From the NCBI GenBank assembly GCA_900758315.1, contig CAAERF010000373.1, positions 1-5,290 of the forward strand: a stretch of 5,290 nucleotides of DNA, read 5' to 3'. Under the pieces are notes generated by a model that made no database searches, had not been told where the DNA came from, and was given only the letters and a program-made list of their open reading frames with translations. The position numbers and the translations under genes were made by a program. Source of the DNA: an uncultured Oscillospiraceae bacterium (GTDB lineage: Bacteria; Bacillota; Clostridia; Oscillospirales; Oscillospiraceae). Below, one piece after another: positions 1-5,170 of this stretch; the stretch's first letter is position 1, and each line of letters starts with the position of its first letter.

Positions 1-256
1 AGGGGTGAACAGCTTGAACGGCTTGGAATCCGCACTGCGCTGCATGGCACAGAACGGCACCAAGCTGGTCGTGGAAGCCTATGACATGGACAAGTCAGAG
101 AATGAGTATGTGGCAGAAGCTGCCGAAAAGGTACAGCAAATTGCCCATACAGCCGGGCTGCAAAGCACAAGCCTTGTCTGGAATACTGCCTACAAGGGCA
201 TAGACGACTGGCAGCTTGCTTTGCGGCAGAAAGAAGCAAAAGAAAAAGCGGCCTGA
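1..256 (+). CDS. DUF3854/Toprim-like mobile-element protein, C-terminal part (5' end outside window)
   Basis: The visible 84 codons resemble the end of the Toprim-like DUF3854 domain found in replication or primase-like proteins of Firmicutes conjugative elements. Counting from the codon at 5, there is a hydrophobic strand followed by an acidic AYDMDK motif (D27 and D29, the Toprim DxD type) with N33 just after. The domain ends with W59 and YKGIDDW (63-69), then a short K/E/A-rich tail. The GTG at 5 is in frame but is probably an internal valine: the preceding codon is Gly, and GVN at this point suits the family. No Shine-Dalgarno can be seen because the window begins here. The full protein should be several hundred residues; the catalytic glutamate and any zinc finger would lie upstream. 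Toprim-type nucleotidyl transfer or DNA handling is a family-level inference. The family call rests on recalled motif pattern, not on a search. Confidence 0.72.
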   Translation, partial: GVNSLNGLESALRCMAQNGTKLVVEAYDMDKSENEYVAEAAEKVQQIAHTAGLQSTSLVWNTAYKGIDDWQLALRQKEAKEKAA

Positions 257-272
257 TGCCGCGCAAAGTTAT

Positions 273-310
273 GGTAGAGAGTTACCATCGGGTAGCTCTC
301 TGCCTTTTTT
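273..310 (+). terminator. Rho-independent terminator after the DUF3854-like gene
   Basis: A 14-bp stem (273-286 with 291-304, two G-U wobbles) closes on a 4-nt ATCG loop and is followed by six T (305-310). It starts 16 nt after the stop codon of the upstream gene and ends 15 nt before the pcfK-like start. It should therefore end or strongly attenuate transcription between the two. Confidence 0.9.
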
Positions 311-325
311 AGAAAGGACAGAACA

Positions 326-1099
326 ATGGGTATACTCTCTGAAATTGATATGATGAACCGCGACGCCGAGGATGATGCCTTTGAGGTATCTTCGGATAGT
401 GAAACCGTAGATTCTTTCAGCGAAGAATTTGAGCCGGTAGAACCCCCGAAGCAGGAACCGCAAGCGGAGGACGCAGAAGAAGCCCGCAAAAAGGCTGAAT
501 TTGATGCCGCCGAAGCTAAGCGCAAAGCCGAGTGGGAGGCAAAACAGGCACAGAAAAAACTGCGGGAACAACAGGAACTGGACCGCCTTGCCGCCATGTC
601 GGATGACGATGTGATGCAGGCATCCATGAACCGCGTTTCGCAGGATACCGAGCGCCTGACCCGCCGAAACATGAAGCTCTGCGTCATGGAGGATGTGCAG
701 ACCGAGTGCCTGGCTGACCCCGCCTTTGCCCGTCTTGTGATGAACCCCAAGAAAAAGATGGTGAACTGCTTCCACTACATCAACCGCAAGGCGCGGGAGT
801 ATCTGGAGCAGGAGATGAAGGACAACGACGAAAAGCCTGTGGGCGGCGCTTTCGGCGGTGATGTGCCGGACGAACTCTGCTACCAGTGGGCGCGGGAGTA
901 TTTCCGTGATGCCGATGCCAAGGAGGACGCAGAACCAGAAGAAAAGTTTGTCCCCAAGACCTACAATGGGAAAGCGCCCAAGGCCGGCAAAGGCAAAAAG
1001 GATAAGCCCAAGAAAGCAACACCCAAGCCTGCCCCGAAATCCGCAGATGAAGAACAGCTTACTTTCGGTGACTTCGGTACAGAGGAGGCGGCAGGATGA
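326..1099 (+). CDS. PcfK-like protein of a conjugative element
   Basis: This 257-aa protein matches the PcfK-like family (named after pCF10 PcfK) carried by Firmicutes conjugative elements; its biochemical role is not known. Residues 1-45 are acidic. Residues about 48-95 are a K/E/A/R/Q-rich probable coiled coil. The recognisable domain covers about 112-195, with CVMEDVQTECLADPAFARL, a KKKMVNCFHYINRKAREYL helix and VPDELCYQWAREYF (180-193). A low-complexity K/P/A tail (about 208-242) leads to a conserved-looking acidic end, EEQLTFGDFG. There is no signal peptide or membrane segment, so it should be cytoplasmic. The ATG at 326 has a good Shine-Dalgarno, AAAGGA at 313-318, seven bases upstream. 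The stop overlaps the pcfJ-like start by ATGA, so the two are probably translationally coupled. The lysine-rich tail suggests nucleic-acid or protein contact, which is inference only. Confidence 0.85.
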   Translation: MGILSEIDMMNRDAEDDAFEVSSDSETVDSFSEEFEPVEPPKQEPQAEDAEEARKKAEFDAAEAKRKAEWEAKQAQKKLREQQELDRLAAMSDDDVMQASMNRVSQDTERLTRRNMKLCVMEDVQTECLADPAFARLVMNPKKKMVNCFHYINRKAREYLEQEMKDNDEKPVGGAFGGDVPDELCYQWAREYFRDADAKEDAEPEEKFVPKTYNGKAPKAGKGKKDKPKKATPKPAPKSADEEQLTFGDFGTEEAAG

Positions 1100-2088
1100 A
1101 ACTGGACAAACGAGCCTGCCGCCATGCAGCCAATGTTCCGCTGCACATCAGCCTGAATGCGGGTGTGCTGTATACGGAACGGGTGAAATACCTTGTCACC
1201 GCCGCCGTCAAGCTGCTCGGCGGGCATAGGGTGCTGACAGTTTACTTCTATGAATGCGAACGGCTGAAAGCAAACGACCGTATGCCAAAGTGGGTCGTGT
1301 TTCAGGGCAATGTTACCTTTGCCACGCTGGAGCGCGATGCCGAGGGTAACGTCAAGTGGCGGGATGCTATGGTGCAGCACCTAACAGACTATTACATGGG
1401 AGATTTTTTGCAATCCTGCGTGTTTTATAAAAAGGCTGGATTCTATACGATTGCCAGGTATATCGGAGCAAAAAGTGATCCCACGAAAATTCTGTGGGAA
1501 CTGAATTGGTACCAGCAGGATATCCGTGACCAACAGACAAAAATCCGCCGCCACAAGCGGGATACTGTAGTTCTGAACAAAATGAGCAGTGTGCCGCAAA
1601 CGCCCGCCAACCTGAAGCGCTGGGCAGATAAGCACATCATGCCGCACTATCTGTTCTATGACTACAATAATGGCCGCGCCAAAACACAGGCGTACTGCAC
1701 CTATTGCGAGAAGTTTTCTGTAATTAAAAGGCCAAAAAGCAACGATGTCCTGCGCTGCCCTAAATGCGGCCAGAAAGCCATAGCCAAGGCGCAAGGAAGA
1801 AGAGCTACTTACCATGAAGATAGGGAAACCTGTCAGGTTATCCAGCAAGTCAGCCCGCAGGAGCTTGTGGTGCGCATCTATAAGCTGTACTGGTCTTATG
1901 CCAGGGGAAAGGATACCGCCAGAAAATCTGCATATGAAGTCATGCGCATATTTGTCCGCAGTGATGACGGCAAAAAGGCAATCGTTGAGCCTTACTATTA
2001 TAACAGCGGCTATGACAGTGTGACCCACTGGCGGCGCGGCTATCATCCGGGGGCACTGTTTGGAATGGAATGCTTTATTTCAGAATAA
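1096..2088 (+). CDS. PcfJ-like protein, N-terminal fragment (cut by in-frame TAA)
   Basis: This 330-aa product is the N-terminal half of a PcfJ-like protein. The ATG overlaps the pcfK-like stop (ATGA), with a strong AGGAGG at 1083-1088 seven bases upstream. A zinc-ribbon pattern is present at C201-x2-C204-x16-C221-x2-C224, in a basic setting. Other stretches such as WADKHIMPHYLFYDY are typical of the family's middle region. The reading frame stops at TAA 2086-2088 but continues in the same frame as sensible PcfJ-type sequence (TGDVYLPGLEKAL, then TDWEYCALRQF), so the stop looks like a nonsense mutation and not a natural end. The fragment keeps the zinc ribbon but lacks the C-terminal PcfJ core. 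PcfJ proteins occur next to PcfK in conjugative elements and their function is unknown. A one-base sequencing error is the main alternative. Confidence 0.8.
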   Translation: MKLDKRACRHAANVPLHISLNAGVLYTERVKYLVTAAVKLLGGHRVLTVYFYECERLKANDRMPKWVVFQGNVTFATLERDAEGNVKWRDAMVQHLTDYYMGDFLQSCVFYKKAGFYTIARYIGAKSDPTKILWELNWYQQDIRDQQTKIRRHKRDTVVLNKMSSVPQTPANLKRWADKHIMPHYLFYDYNNGRAKTQAYCTYCEKFSVIKRPKSNDVLRCPKCGQKAIAKAQGRRATYHEDRETCQVIQQVSPQELVVRIYKLYWSYARGKDTARKSAYEVMRIFVRSDDGKKAIVEPYYYNSGYDSVTHWRRGYHPGALFGMECFISE

Positions 2089-2187
2089 ACCGGCGATGTA
2101 TATCTTCCGGGGCTTGAAAAGGCCCTGCAAGGTACAGATTGGGAATACTGTGCTCTGCGCCAATTCTATGAGCGGACAGCTATCCCG

Positions 2188-3108
2188 ATGCAGGTCAGCC
2201 ACTATCTGAAAATGTATTTGCGGCATCCGCTTTTGATCGAACGACTGACGAAAGTGGGCTATAAGAACATTGTGTCAGACGTTGTATACCGCAATGGATT
2301 CAGTGATGCACTGGATGAAACGCAGACCAAGACACACCGCATCCTGCGCGTGCAAAAAGAAGATGTGTCTTTTCTGCGGGAGAAAAATGCAGACATGGCG
2401 ATGCTGAAAAAGTATCAATCTTATGTGGCAATTAACCTGCGCGGCAGGAAGGAGCTATTTCAATGGAAAATCGACAACAAAGTGGCAGAAATTTCTACGG
2501 ATGTGTTTCGGTATATGACGGCAGAAAAGTTCATGCACTACATGGAAGCTCAGCTTCCAATTTACTGCGATACGCGCCCGGCTAATAGGTATCGGGAACC
2601 GACAATGAAAACGCTGGTGACAATGTATGTGGATTATCTGCATATGTGCCGCAGGCAGGCTTATGACATGAAAGATAAGTCGGTATTATTTCCGAAAAAC
2701 TGCGCAGCTGCGCATGACCGGGAGGCAGAACGTATTCAAAAAATCAACGACGCGCAGAAAAAGAAAGCGTTCTGTATGGCCTACGCGGGCTTTGCGCGAA
2801 AAGCAGCGCTTTCCAACAAAGAATTGCAAATTGTCTGCCCGAAACAAGCCAATGACCTCGTAGACGAAGGAAAGGCGCTGCACCACTGTGTCGGCGGCTA
2901 TATTGACAGCGTGGCCGAAGGAAGAAGCCTGATCGTATTTGTCCGCCGCGTGGAAGAACCGAAGAAGCCGTATGTAACTGTGGAGGTACGCGACGGAAAA
3001 ATCGCACAAATTCACGGTGACCATAACAGCGCACCGACAGAAGAAGTACAGAAATTTGTTGACCTGTGGAGCCGTAAGGTGCTGCCGATAGCTTTGCAGG
3101 TCGCGTAA
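2188..3108 (+). CDS. PcfJ-like protein, C-terminal fragment with PcfJ core domain
   Basis: This 306-aa frame is the C-terminal half of the interrupted PcfJ-like gene and lies in the same frame as the N-terminal half (2188 minus 1096 is divisible by three). It holds the most diagnostic part of the family: GKALHHCVGGYIDSVAEG (HHCVGGY at about 232-238 of this fragment), followed by FVRR, PYVTVEV, and GKIAQIHG near the end. The ATG at 2188 is simply the first in-frame ATG after the stop. No good Shine-Dalgarno precedes it, and no GTG or TTG lies in frame between 2089 and 2187, so independent expression would be weak unless ribosomes reinitiate. The region 2089-2187 encodes 33 further residues of the same domain. 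The domain call is firm; whether this fragment is made or works is not known. Confidence 0.78.
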   Translation: MQVSHYLKMYLRHPLLIERLTKVGYKNIVSDVVYRNGFSDALDETQTKTHRILRVQKEDVSFLREKNADMAMLKKYQSYVAINLRGRKELFQWKIDNKVAEISTDVFRYMTAEKFMHYMEAQLPIYCDTRPANRYREPTMKTLVTMYVDYLHMCRRQAYDMKDKSVLFPKNCAAAHDREAERIQKINDAQKKKAFCMAYAGFARKAALSNKELQIVCPKQANDLVDEGKALHHCVGGYIDSVAEGRSLIVFVRRVEEPKKPYVTVEVRDGKIAQIHGDHNSAPTEEVQKFVDLWSRKVLPIALQVA

Positions 3109-3127
3109 GAAAGGAAGTGCTTACCTT

Positions 3128-3328
3128 ATGAAGCAAATCGGAAATCTCGCCATCGTCTGCGCCCGGCGCAAGGATGTGACCCTGCGCATTGAGCAGGGGA
3201 GGGTGATGGTCTTGCTGGATGGCACCTATGCACCCACGGCATTTTTTACTGATTGGGATGACGATGATACCATCCTGTCGATAATTCACGAATTGAACTT
3301 CGGCCACTGTGCCCCCAAAAACCAATGA
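3128..3328 (+). CDS. Small hypothetical protein of the pcfK-pcfJ operon
   Basis: This 66-aa protein starts at ATG 3128 behind GAAAGGAAG (3109-3117), 10 bases upstream and immediately after the pcfJ-like stop. I do not recognise a named domain, but the sequence reads as a real compact fold. An N-terminal GNLAIVCARRKDV stretch is followed by a two-strand-like segment (TLRIEQGRVMVLLDG), an acidic DWDDDDT turn, and a helix with IIHELNFG at the end. The two cysteines, C12 and C61, are not in a metal-binding spacing. The stop overlaps the next start by ATGA, which places it firmly in the operon. Small proteins of this general look accompany PcfJ genes in related elements, from memory and not from a search. 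The function is unknown. Confidence 0.7.
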   Translation: MKQIGNLAIVCARRKDVTLRIEQGRVMVLLDGTYAPTAFFTDWDDDDTILSIIHELNFGHCAPKNQ

Positions 3329-3543
3329 AAACCGAGGAATGGCAGGAAAAAGCCGCTTTCATCGATAAACTGCGGGAACTGACAGACCGCCTGAACCGCT
3401 GCCGCGCGGCGTATGAAGCCCATACGCCGTTGGTAAGCGATGAAGTTTATGATATCCTGTTCAGCGACTTGCAGACGCTGGAAAGTTGGTTGGGGTTAAG
3501 GATGAAGAACTCACCCACCAAGAAAGGCAATCATCTGGTATAA
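3325..3543 (+). CDS. Stand-alone LigA N-terminal (domain Ia)-like small protein
   Basis: This 72-aa protein resembles only the first domain of NAD-dependent DNA ligase LigA, the helical Ia module that binds the NMN half of NAD. A helix with KLRELTDRLNRCRAAY (15-30) leads to TPLVSDEVYDILFSDLQTLE (34-53), which matches the ligase pattern P-x-x-x-D-x-x-Y-D-x-L-x-x-L-x-x-LE, including D39, Y42 and D43. It ends with NSPTKKG (62-68), where ligases have SPTxxVG. The Tyr-His/Tyr pair of LigA that precedes the Pro is replaced by A29-Y30, so NMN binding may be altered. The adenylation core with the catalytic lysine, the OB fold, the helix-hairpin-helix and the BRCT domain are all absent, so it cannot be a ligase alone. 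It starts by ATGA overlap with the 66-aa gene and is the last gene before a terminator. The role is unknown; it could modulate NAD use or a host ligase (inference). Confidence 0.68.
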   Translation: MKTEEWQEKAAFIDKLRELTDRLNRCRAAYEAHTPLVSDEVYDILFSDLQTLESWLGLRMKNSPTKKGNHLV

Positions 3544-3547
3544 GACA

Positions 3548-3592
3548 GCCTTCAATCTATACGGTTTTGCCGCGCAGATTGGAGGCCTTTTT
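3548..3592 (+). terminator. Rho-independent terminator closing the pcfK-pcfJ operon
   Basis: An 11-bp stem (3548-3558 with 3576-3586, one G-U pair) encloses a 17-nt loop that can form a small inner CGG/CCG pairing. CTTTTT follows at 3587-3592. It begins four bases after the stop codon at 3541-3543 and separates the operon from the toxin-antitoxin promoter. Confidence 0.82.
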
Positions 3593-3619
3593 CGTGGCTG
3601 GAAATCAAGATGGATAAAC

Positions 3620-3648
3620 TTGAACTTAATAACGTAATATGGTATAAT
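3620..3648 (+). promoter_or_regulatory. Sigma-70-type promoter of the VbhA/Fic cassette
   Basis: The -35 box TTGAAC (3620-3625) and a perfect -10 box TATAAT (3643-3648) are 17 bp apart. TGG directly before the -10 adds an extended -10 TG element (3640-3641). Transcription should start near 3655, giving a short leader before the antitoxin Shine-Dalgarno AGGGGG (3666-3671). I see no clear inverted-repeat operator over the promoter, so autoregulation cannot be claimed. Confidence 0.85.
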
Positions 3649-3677
3649 TCTAACAAACAAATTGTAGGGGGCATCTT

Positions 3678-3872
3678 ATGGCACCACAGAAAATAGCACA
3701 GCGTAAACGAGCAATGCGAGTGGCAGATGCTGTCAATAAAATTGAAGGAGTACCGGTTCGCAGCTATGCAATAGAGCTTTCAAACGCATGGAGTGAAGGC
3801 AAAATTACCGGGGCGCAGATGAAAGAGGCCCTTTTTAAAAGCCACATGGAGATGGCCCGTCGCGTGAAGTAA
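3678..3872 (+). CDS. VbhA-like antitoxin of a Fic toxin-antitoxin pair
   Basis: This 64-aa basic protein fits the VbhA antitoxin family, small helical partners that insert an inhibitory helix into the active-site cleft of a Fic toxin. After a basic lead (KIAQRKRAMR) comes the helix ADAVNKIEG (16-24), whose E23-G24 corresponds to the inhibitory Glu-Gly of the S/T-x-x-x-E-G/N motif. The Ser/Thr position is V19 here. The family's C-terminal pattern follows: VPVRSYAIELSNAW, then EGKITGAQMKEAL (40-52). The ATG at 3678 has a strong AGGGGG six bases upstream, and a near-consensus promoter lies just before. The gene precedes its toxin by four bases, the usual antitoxin-first order, which should keep antitoxin in excess. 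Assignment rests on motif and on the adjacent fic gene, which support each other. Confidence 0.87.
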   Translation: MAPQKIAQRKRAMRVADAVNKIEGVPVRSYAIELSNAWSEGKITGAQMKEALFKSHMEMARRVK

Positions 3873-3876
3873 TGCT

Positions 3877-4674
3877 ATGAATGATATTTATCTTTATGAG
3901 GATGTGCCGGTACTAAAAAACAAGTTCGGCATCAAGGATGAAAAGACGCTGGATCTCGTGGAAGCTGAACAATCTCGCGCAAGCATGATGCTTCTGTATG
4001 AGCATGGCTTCCATGATTTTTCAAACCGCGGCGTAAAGAAGATTCACCGCACACTATTTGAAGATGTGTACGAATGGGCCGGAAACTATCGTGTCATCAA
4101 TATTATAAAAAGAGAGCCTGTTCTTGCAGGACAAAGTGTATGGTATAGCAATGCGGAAGATATTCCGCATGACTTGAAATGTGCTTGGGATGAAATCCAC
4201 CAAGTAGAATGGATCTCTTTGTCAAAAGAAGATTTCGCAAAAGAAATTGCGCATAAATTTCCGAAAATTTGGCGTGTGCATCCTTTTCGAGAGGGAAACA
4301 CTCGAACCGTTGTAATGTTGATGACATTCTTTGTTGAGCATTACGGATATTATTTCGACCAAGAACTGTTGGCACAGAGCGCAGAATATGTCCGGGATGC
4401 ACTGGTGATGGCGTGTTTGGATAATTACTCCGAGTATGAGTATCTGGAAAGAATCTTGCAAGATGCGATTTGCACTGAGCCAATTGCAGAAACAGTTGCA
4501 GAAGAACAACCAGCAAGCATATCCGAAAAATATCAAAAATACCAATCAAAGCACTACGAACCCACTCCCCATGAGTATGTGGAATATAAAACGAAAAACA
4601 CCTATTCAAAAGACCCCATAGCAGGGAAAGCTTCAAAAAATGACGCCACTAGCGATCTGAATACAAAAAGTTAA
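3877..4674 (+). CDS. fic: Fic-domain toxin (probable AMP-transferase type)
   Basis: This 265-aa protein carries a Fic domain over about residues 40-195. Typical features appear in order: an N-terminal YLYEDVPVLKNKFGI segment, LFEDVYEWAGNYR (60-72), the flap region around IIKREPV, and the active-site loop HPFREGNTR (135-143) with catalytic H135, acidic E139, N141 and R143. Fic enzymes usually move AMP from ATP to a hydroxyl on a target protein, and VbhT-type toxins act on DNA gyrase and topoisomerase IV; the target here is not known. The motif departs from HPFx(D/E)GNGRxxR at two places: T142 instead of Gly, and V146 instead of the second Arg. Residues about 200-265 form a Q/K/Y/T-rich tail with no domain I recognise; no BID secretion domain is seen. 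No good Shine-Dalgarno precedes the ATG, so translation is probably coupled to the antitoxin, which ends four bases before. Confidence 0.9.
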   Translation: MNDIYLYEDVPVLKNKFGIKDEKTLDLVEAEQSRASMMLLYEHGFHDFSNRGVKKIHRTLFEDVYEWAGNYRVINIIKREPVLAGQSVWYSNAEDIPHDLKCAWDEIHQVEWISLSKEDFAKEIAHKFPKIWRVHPFREGNTRTVVMLMTFFVEHYGYYFDQELLAQSAEYVRDALVMACLDNYSEYEYLERILQDAICTEPIAETVAEEQPASISEKYQKYQSKHYEPTPHEYVEYKTKNTYSKDPIAGKASKNDATSDLNTKS

Positions 4675-4725
4675 AATTGCCTCCGACTCGCACCATATGT
4701 GTACAAGTCGGAGGCAATTATTTTT
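4675..4725 (+). terminator. Perfect 14-bp terminator after fic, probably bidirectional
   Basis: AATTGCCTCCGACT (4675-4688) and its exact complement (4706-4719) form an unbroken stem around a 17-nt loop with a possible inner GCAC/GTGT pairing. ATTTTT follows on the plus strand. On the minus strand the stem is followed by TTAACTTTTT, so it could also stop transcription coming from the right. It starts at the base after the fic stop codon. Confidence 0.92.
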
Positions 4726-4873
4726 ATACTTCTTTTATGGCTGTCGCTTTCACCAGCGGCATCATCGGAGACAAAGTTAGTTTTTCATGCTGGGAAGGAT
4801 GATTTATCATATCAGTGGACGATTCGGCTTCTTCTACAAAAGTCAGCATAAATTTGTCAAGTAGCGAGACCAT
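4724..4873 (-). other. Minus-strand reading frame, possible C-terminal gene remnant
   Basis: On the minus strand an open frame of 49 codons runs from ATG (4873-4871) to TAA (4726-4724). Its sequence (MVSLLDKFMLTFVEEAESS, later HPSQHEKLTLSPMMPLVKA, ending TAIKEV) has a balanced, protein-like composition, whereas the overlapping plus-strand frame here is Ser/Ile/Phe-rich like a shadow. Its stop lies directly beside the terminator shared with fic, which is where a convergent gene would end. It has no Shine-Dalgarno, and upstream in the same frame the sequence turns Ser/Phe/Arg-rich. It may therefore be the tail of a gene cut at about 4873. I do not recognise the protein, and chance remains possible for so short a frame. 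Confidence 0.3.
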
Positions 4874-5095
4874 AAGGAATTTGTATTTTTTAAAAGAAAG
4901 AAAAATCTTTGTGCTGACTGCGGATGTCGAGAATCGTGGGTATCTGGATACTTTGAAAGAGATAGCCGAACAGAAAAAAGATTGTGGCGTGAAGGTGTTT
5001 ATGGATAAAAAGGCATAAAATTCGAAATATCATCATTAGAGAATCCAATCAATTTTGAGTTGCCTCCTGATGAAATTGAAGAGACTGCTCATTAA
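4815..5095 (+). pseudogene. Frameshifted gene remnant of unknown function
   Basis: A frame from GTG 4815 to TAA 5016-5018 gives 67 codons, of which roughly the last 45 (NLYFLKERKIFVLTADVEN, then GYLDTLKEIAEQKKD, GVKVFMDKKA) look like genuine protein. A second frame, shifted by one base, begins within the A-run at 5007-5011 and reads KGIKFEISSLENPINF followed by ELPPDEIEETAH, stopping at 5093-5095; it also looks like a natural acidic C-terminus. Restoring one A to the run joins the two into a protein of about 94 residues. The first 20 residues are Ser-rich and may not be coding, and no Shine-Dalgarno fits GTG 4815, so the true 5' end is probably missing. It may be a decayed fragment left at an insertion site. 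No family is recognised. Confidence 0.42.
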
Positions 5096-5135
5096 GGTTA
5101 TTATTGCTGGTGCAAAAAGACATATCTTCAATAAT

Positions 5136-5164
5136 TTGACGTTTTCCGCAAATTATGGTATCAT
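5136..5164 (+). promoter_or_regulatory. Near-consensus promoter in the 3' intergenic region
   Basis: TTGACG (5136-5141) and TATCAT (5159-5164) are exactly 17 bp apart, and TGG directly before the -10 gives an extended -10 element. Transcription should start near 5171. No gene with a Shine-Dalgarno begins inside the window after it, so it drives either a small RNA or the leader of a gene to the right. Confidence 0.72.
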
Positions 5165-5170
5165 ACTAAT

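Larger units (their letters stand above)
1096..3108 (+). pseudogene. pcfJ-like gene interrupted by a single in-frame stop
   Basis: Read as one gene, this span is 671 codons including the TAA at 2086-2088, which is a plausible length for a full PcfJ-like protein of Firmicutes elements. Both flanks are in one frame and both look like PcfJ, so one substitution (for example CAA, GAA or AAA to TAA) explains the break without an indel. Everything else in the gene (start, Shine-Dalgarno, zinc ribbon, HHCVGGY core, stop) looks intact, so the lesion appears recent or is a base-call error. Confidence 0.7.

Noticed and set aside
5..7. GTG at 5 as the real start of an 83-aa protein
   Set aside because: The frame is open to the window edge, and GVN followed by the AYDMDK and KGIDDW motifs suits the inside of a larger DUF3854-like protein. 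It was treated as a truncated C-terminus.
190..750. 186-aa and 168-aa minus-strand frames over the pcfK-like gene
   Set aside because: They are Ser/Cys/Arg- or His/Leu/Phe-rich and overlap a strong plus-strand gene with a Shine-Dalgarno and family motifs, so they are shadows.
1381..2046. 221-aa minus-strand frame
   Set aside because: It lies entirely within the pcfJ-like coding region with its zinc ribbon on the plus strand, and has no initiation signal. Treated as a shadow.
2744..3325. 193-aa minus-strand frame over the end of pcfJ and the 66-aa gene
   Set aside because: It spans the gene boundary, is Arg/Ser-rich, and conflicts with the HHCVGGY-bearing plus frame.
4103..4636. Minus-strand frames of 177 and 107 aa over fic
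   Set aside because: They are rich in Phe, Leu, Cys and His and are shadows of a clear Fic domain on the plus strand.
4737..4802. 21-codon frame MAVAFTSGIIGDKVSF... ending at TGA 4800, in frame with GTG 4815
   Set aside because: It is short, has no Shine-Dalgarno, and is Ser/Phe/Ile-rich like the complement of the minus-strand frame. A stop-interrupted gene starting here cannot be supported.
4815..5018. Intact 67-aa gene from GTG 4815
   Set aside because: The nearest SD-like GGAAGG (4792-4797) is 17 bases away, the first third looks noncoding, and the C-terminus appears to continue after a frameshift. It was reported as a remnant instead.
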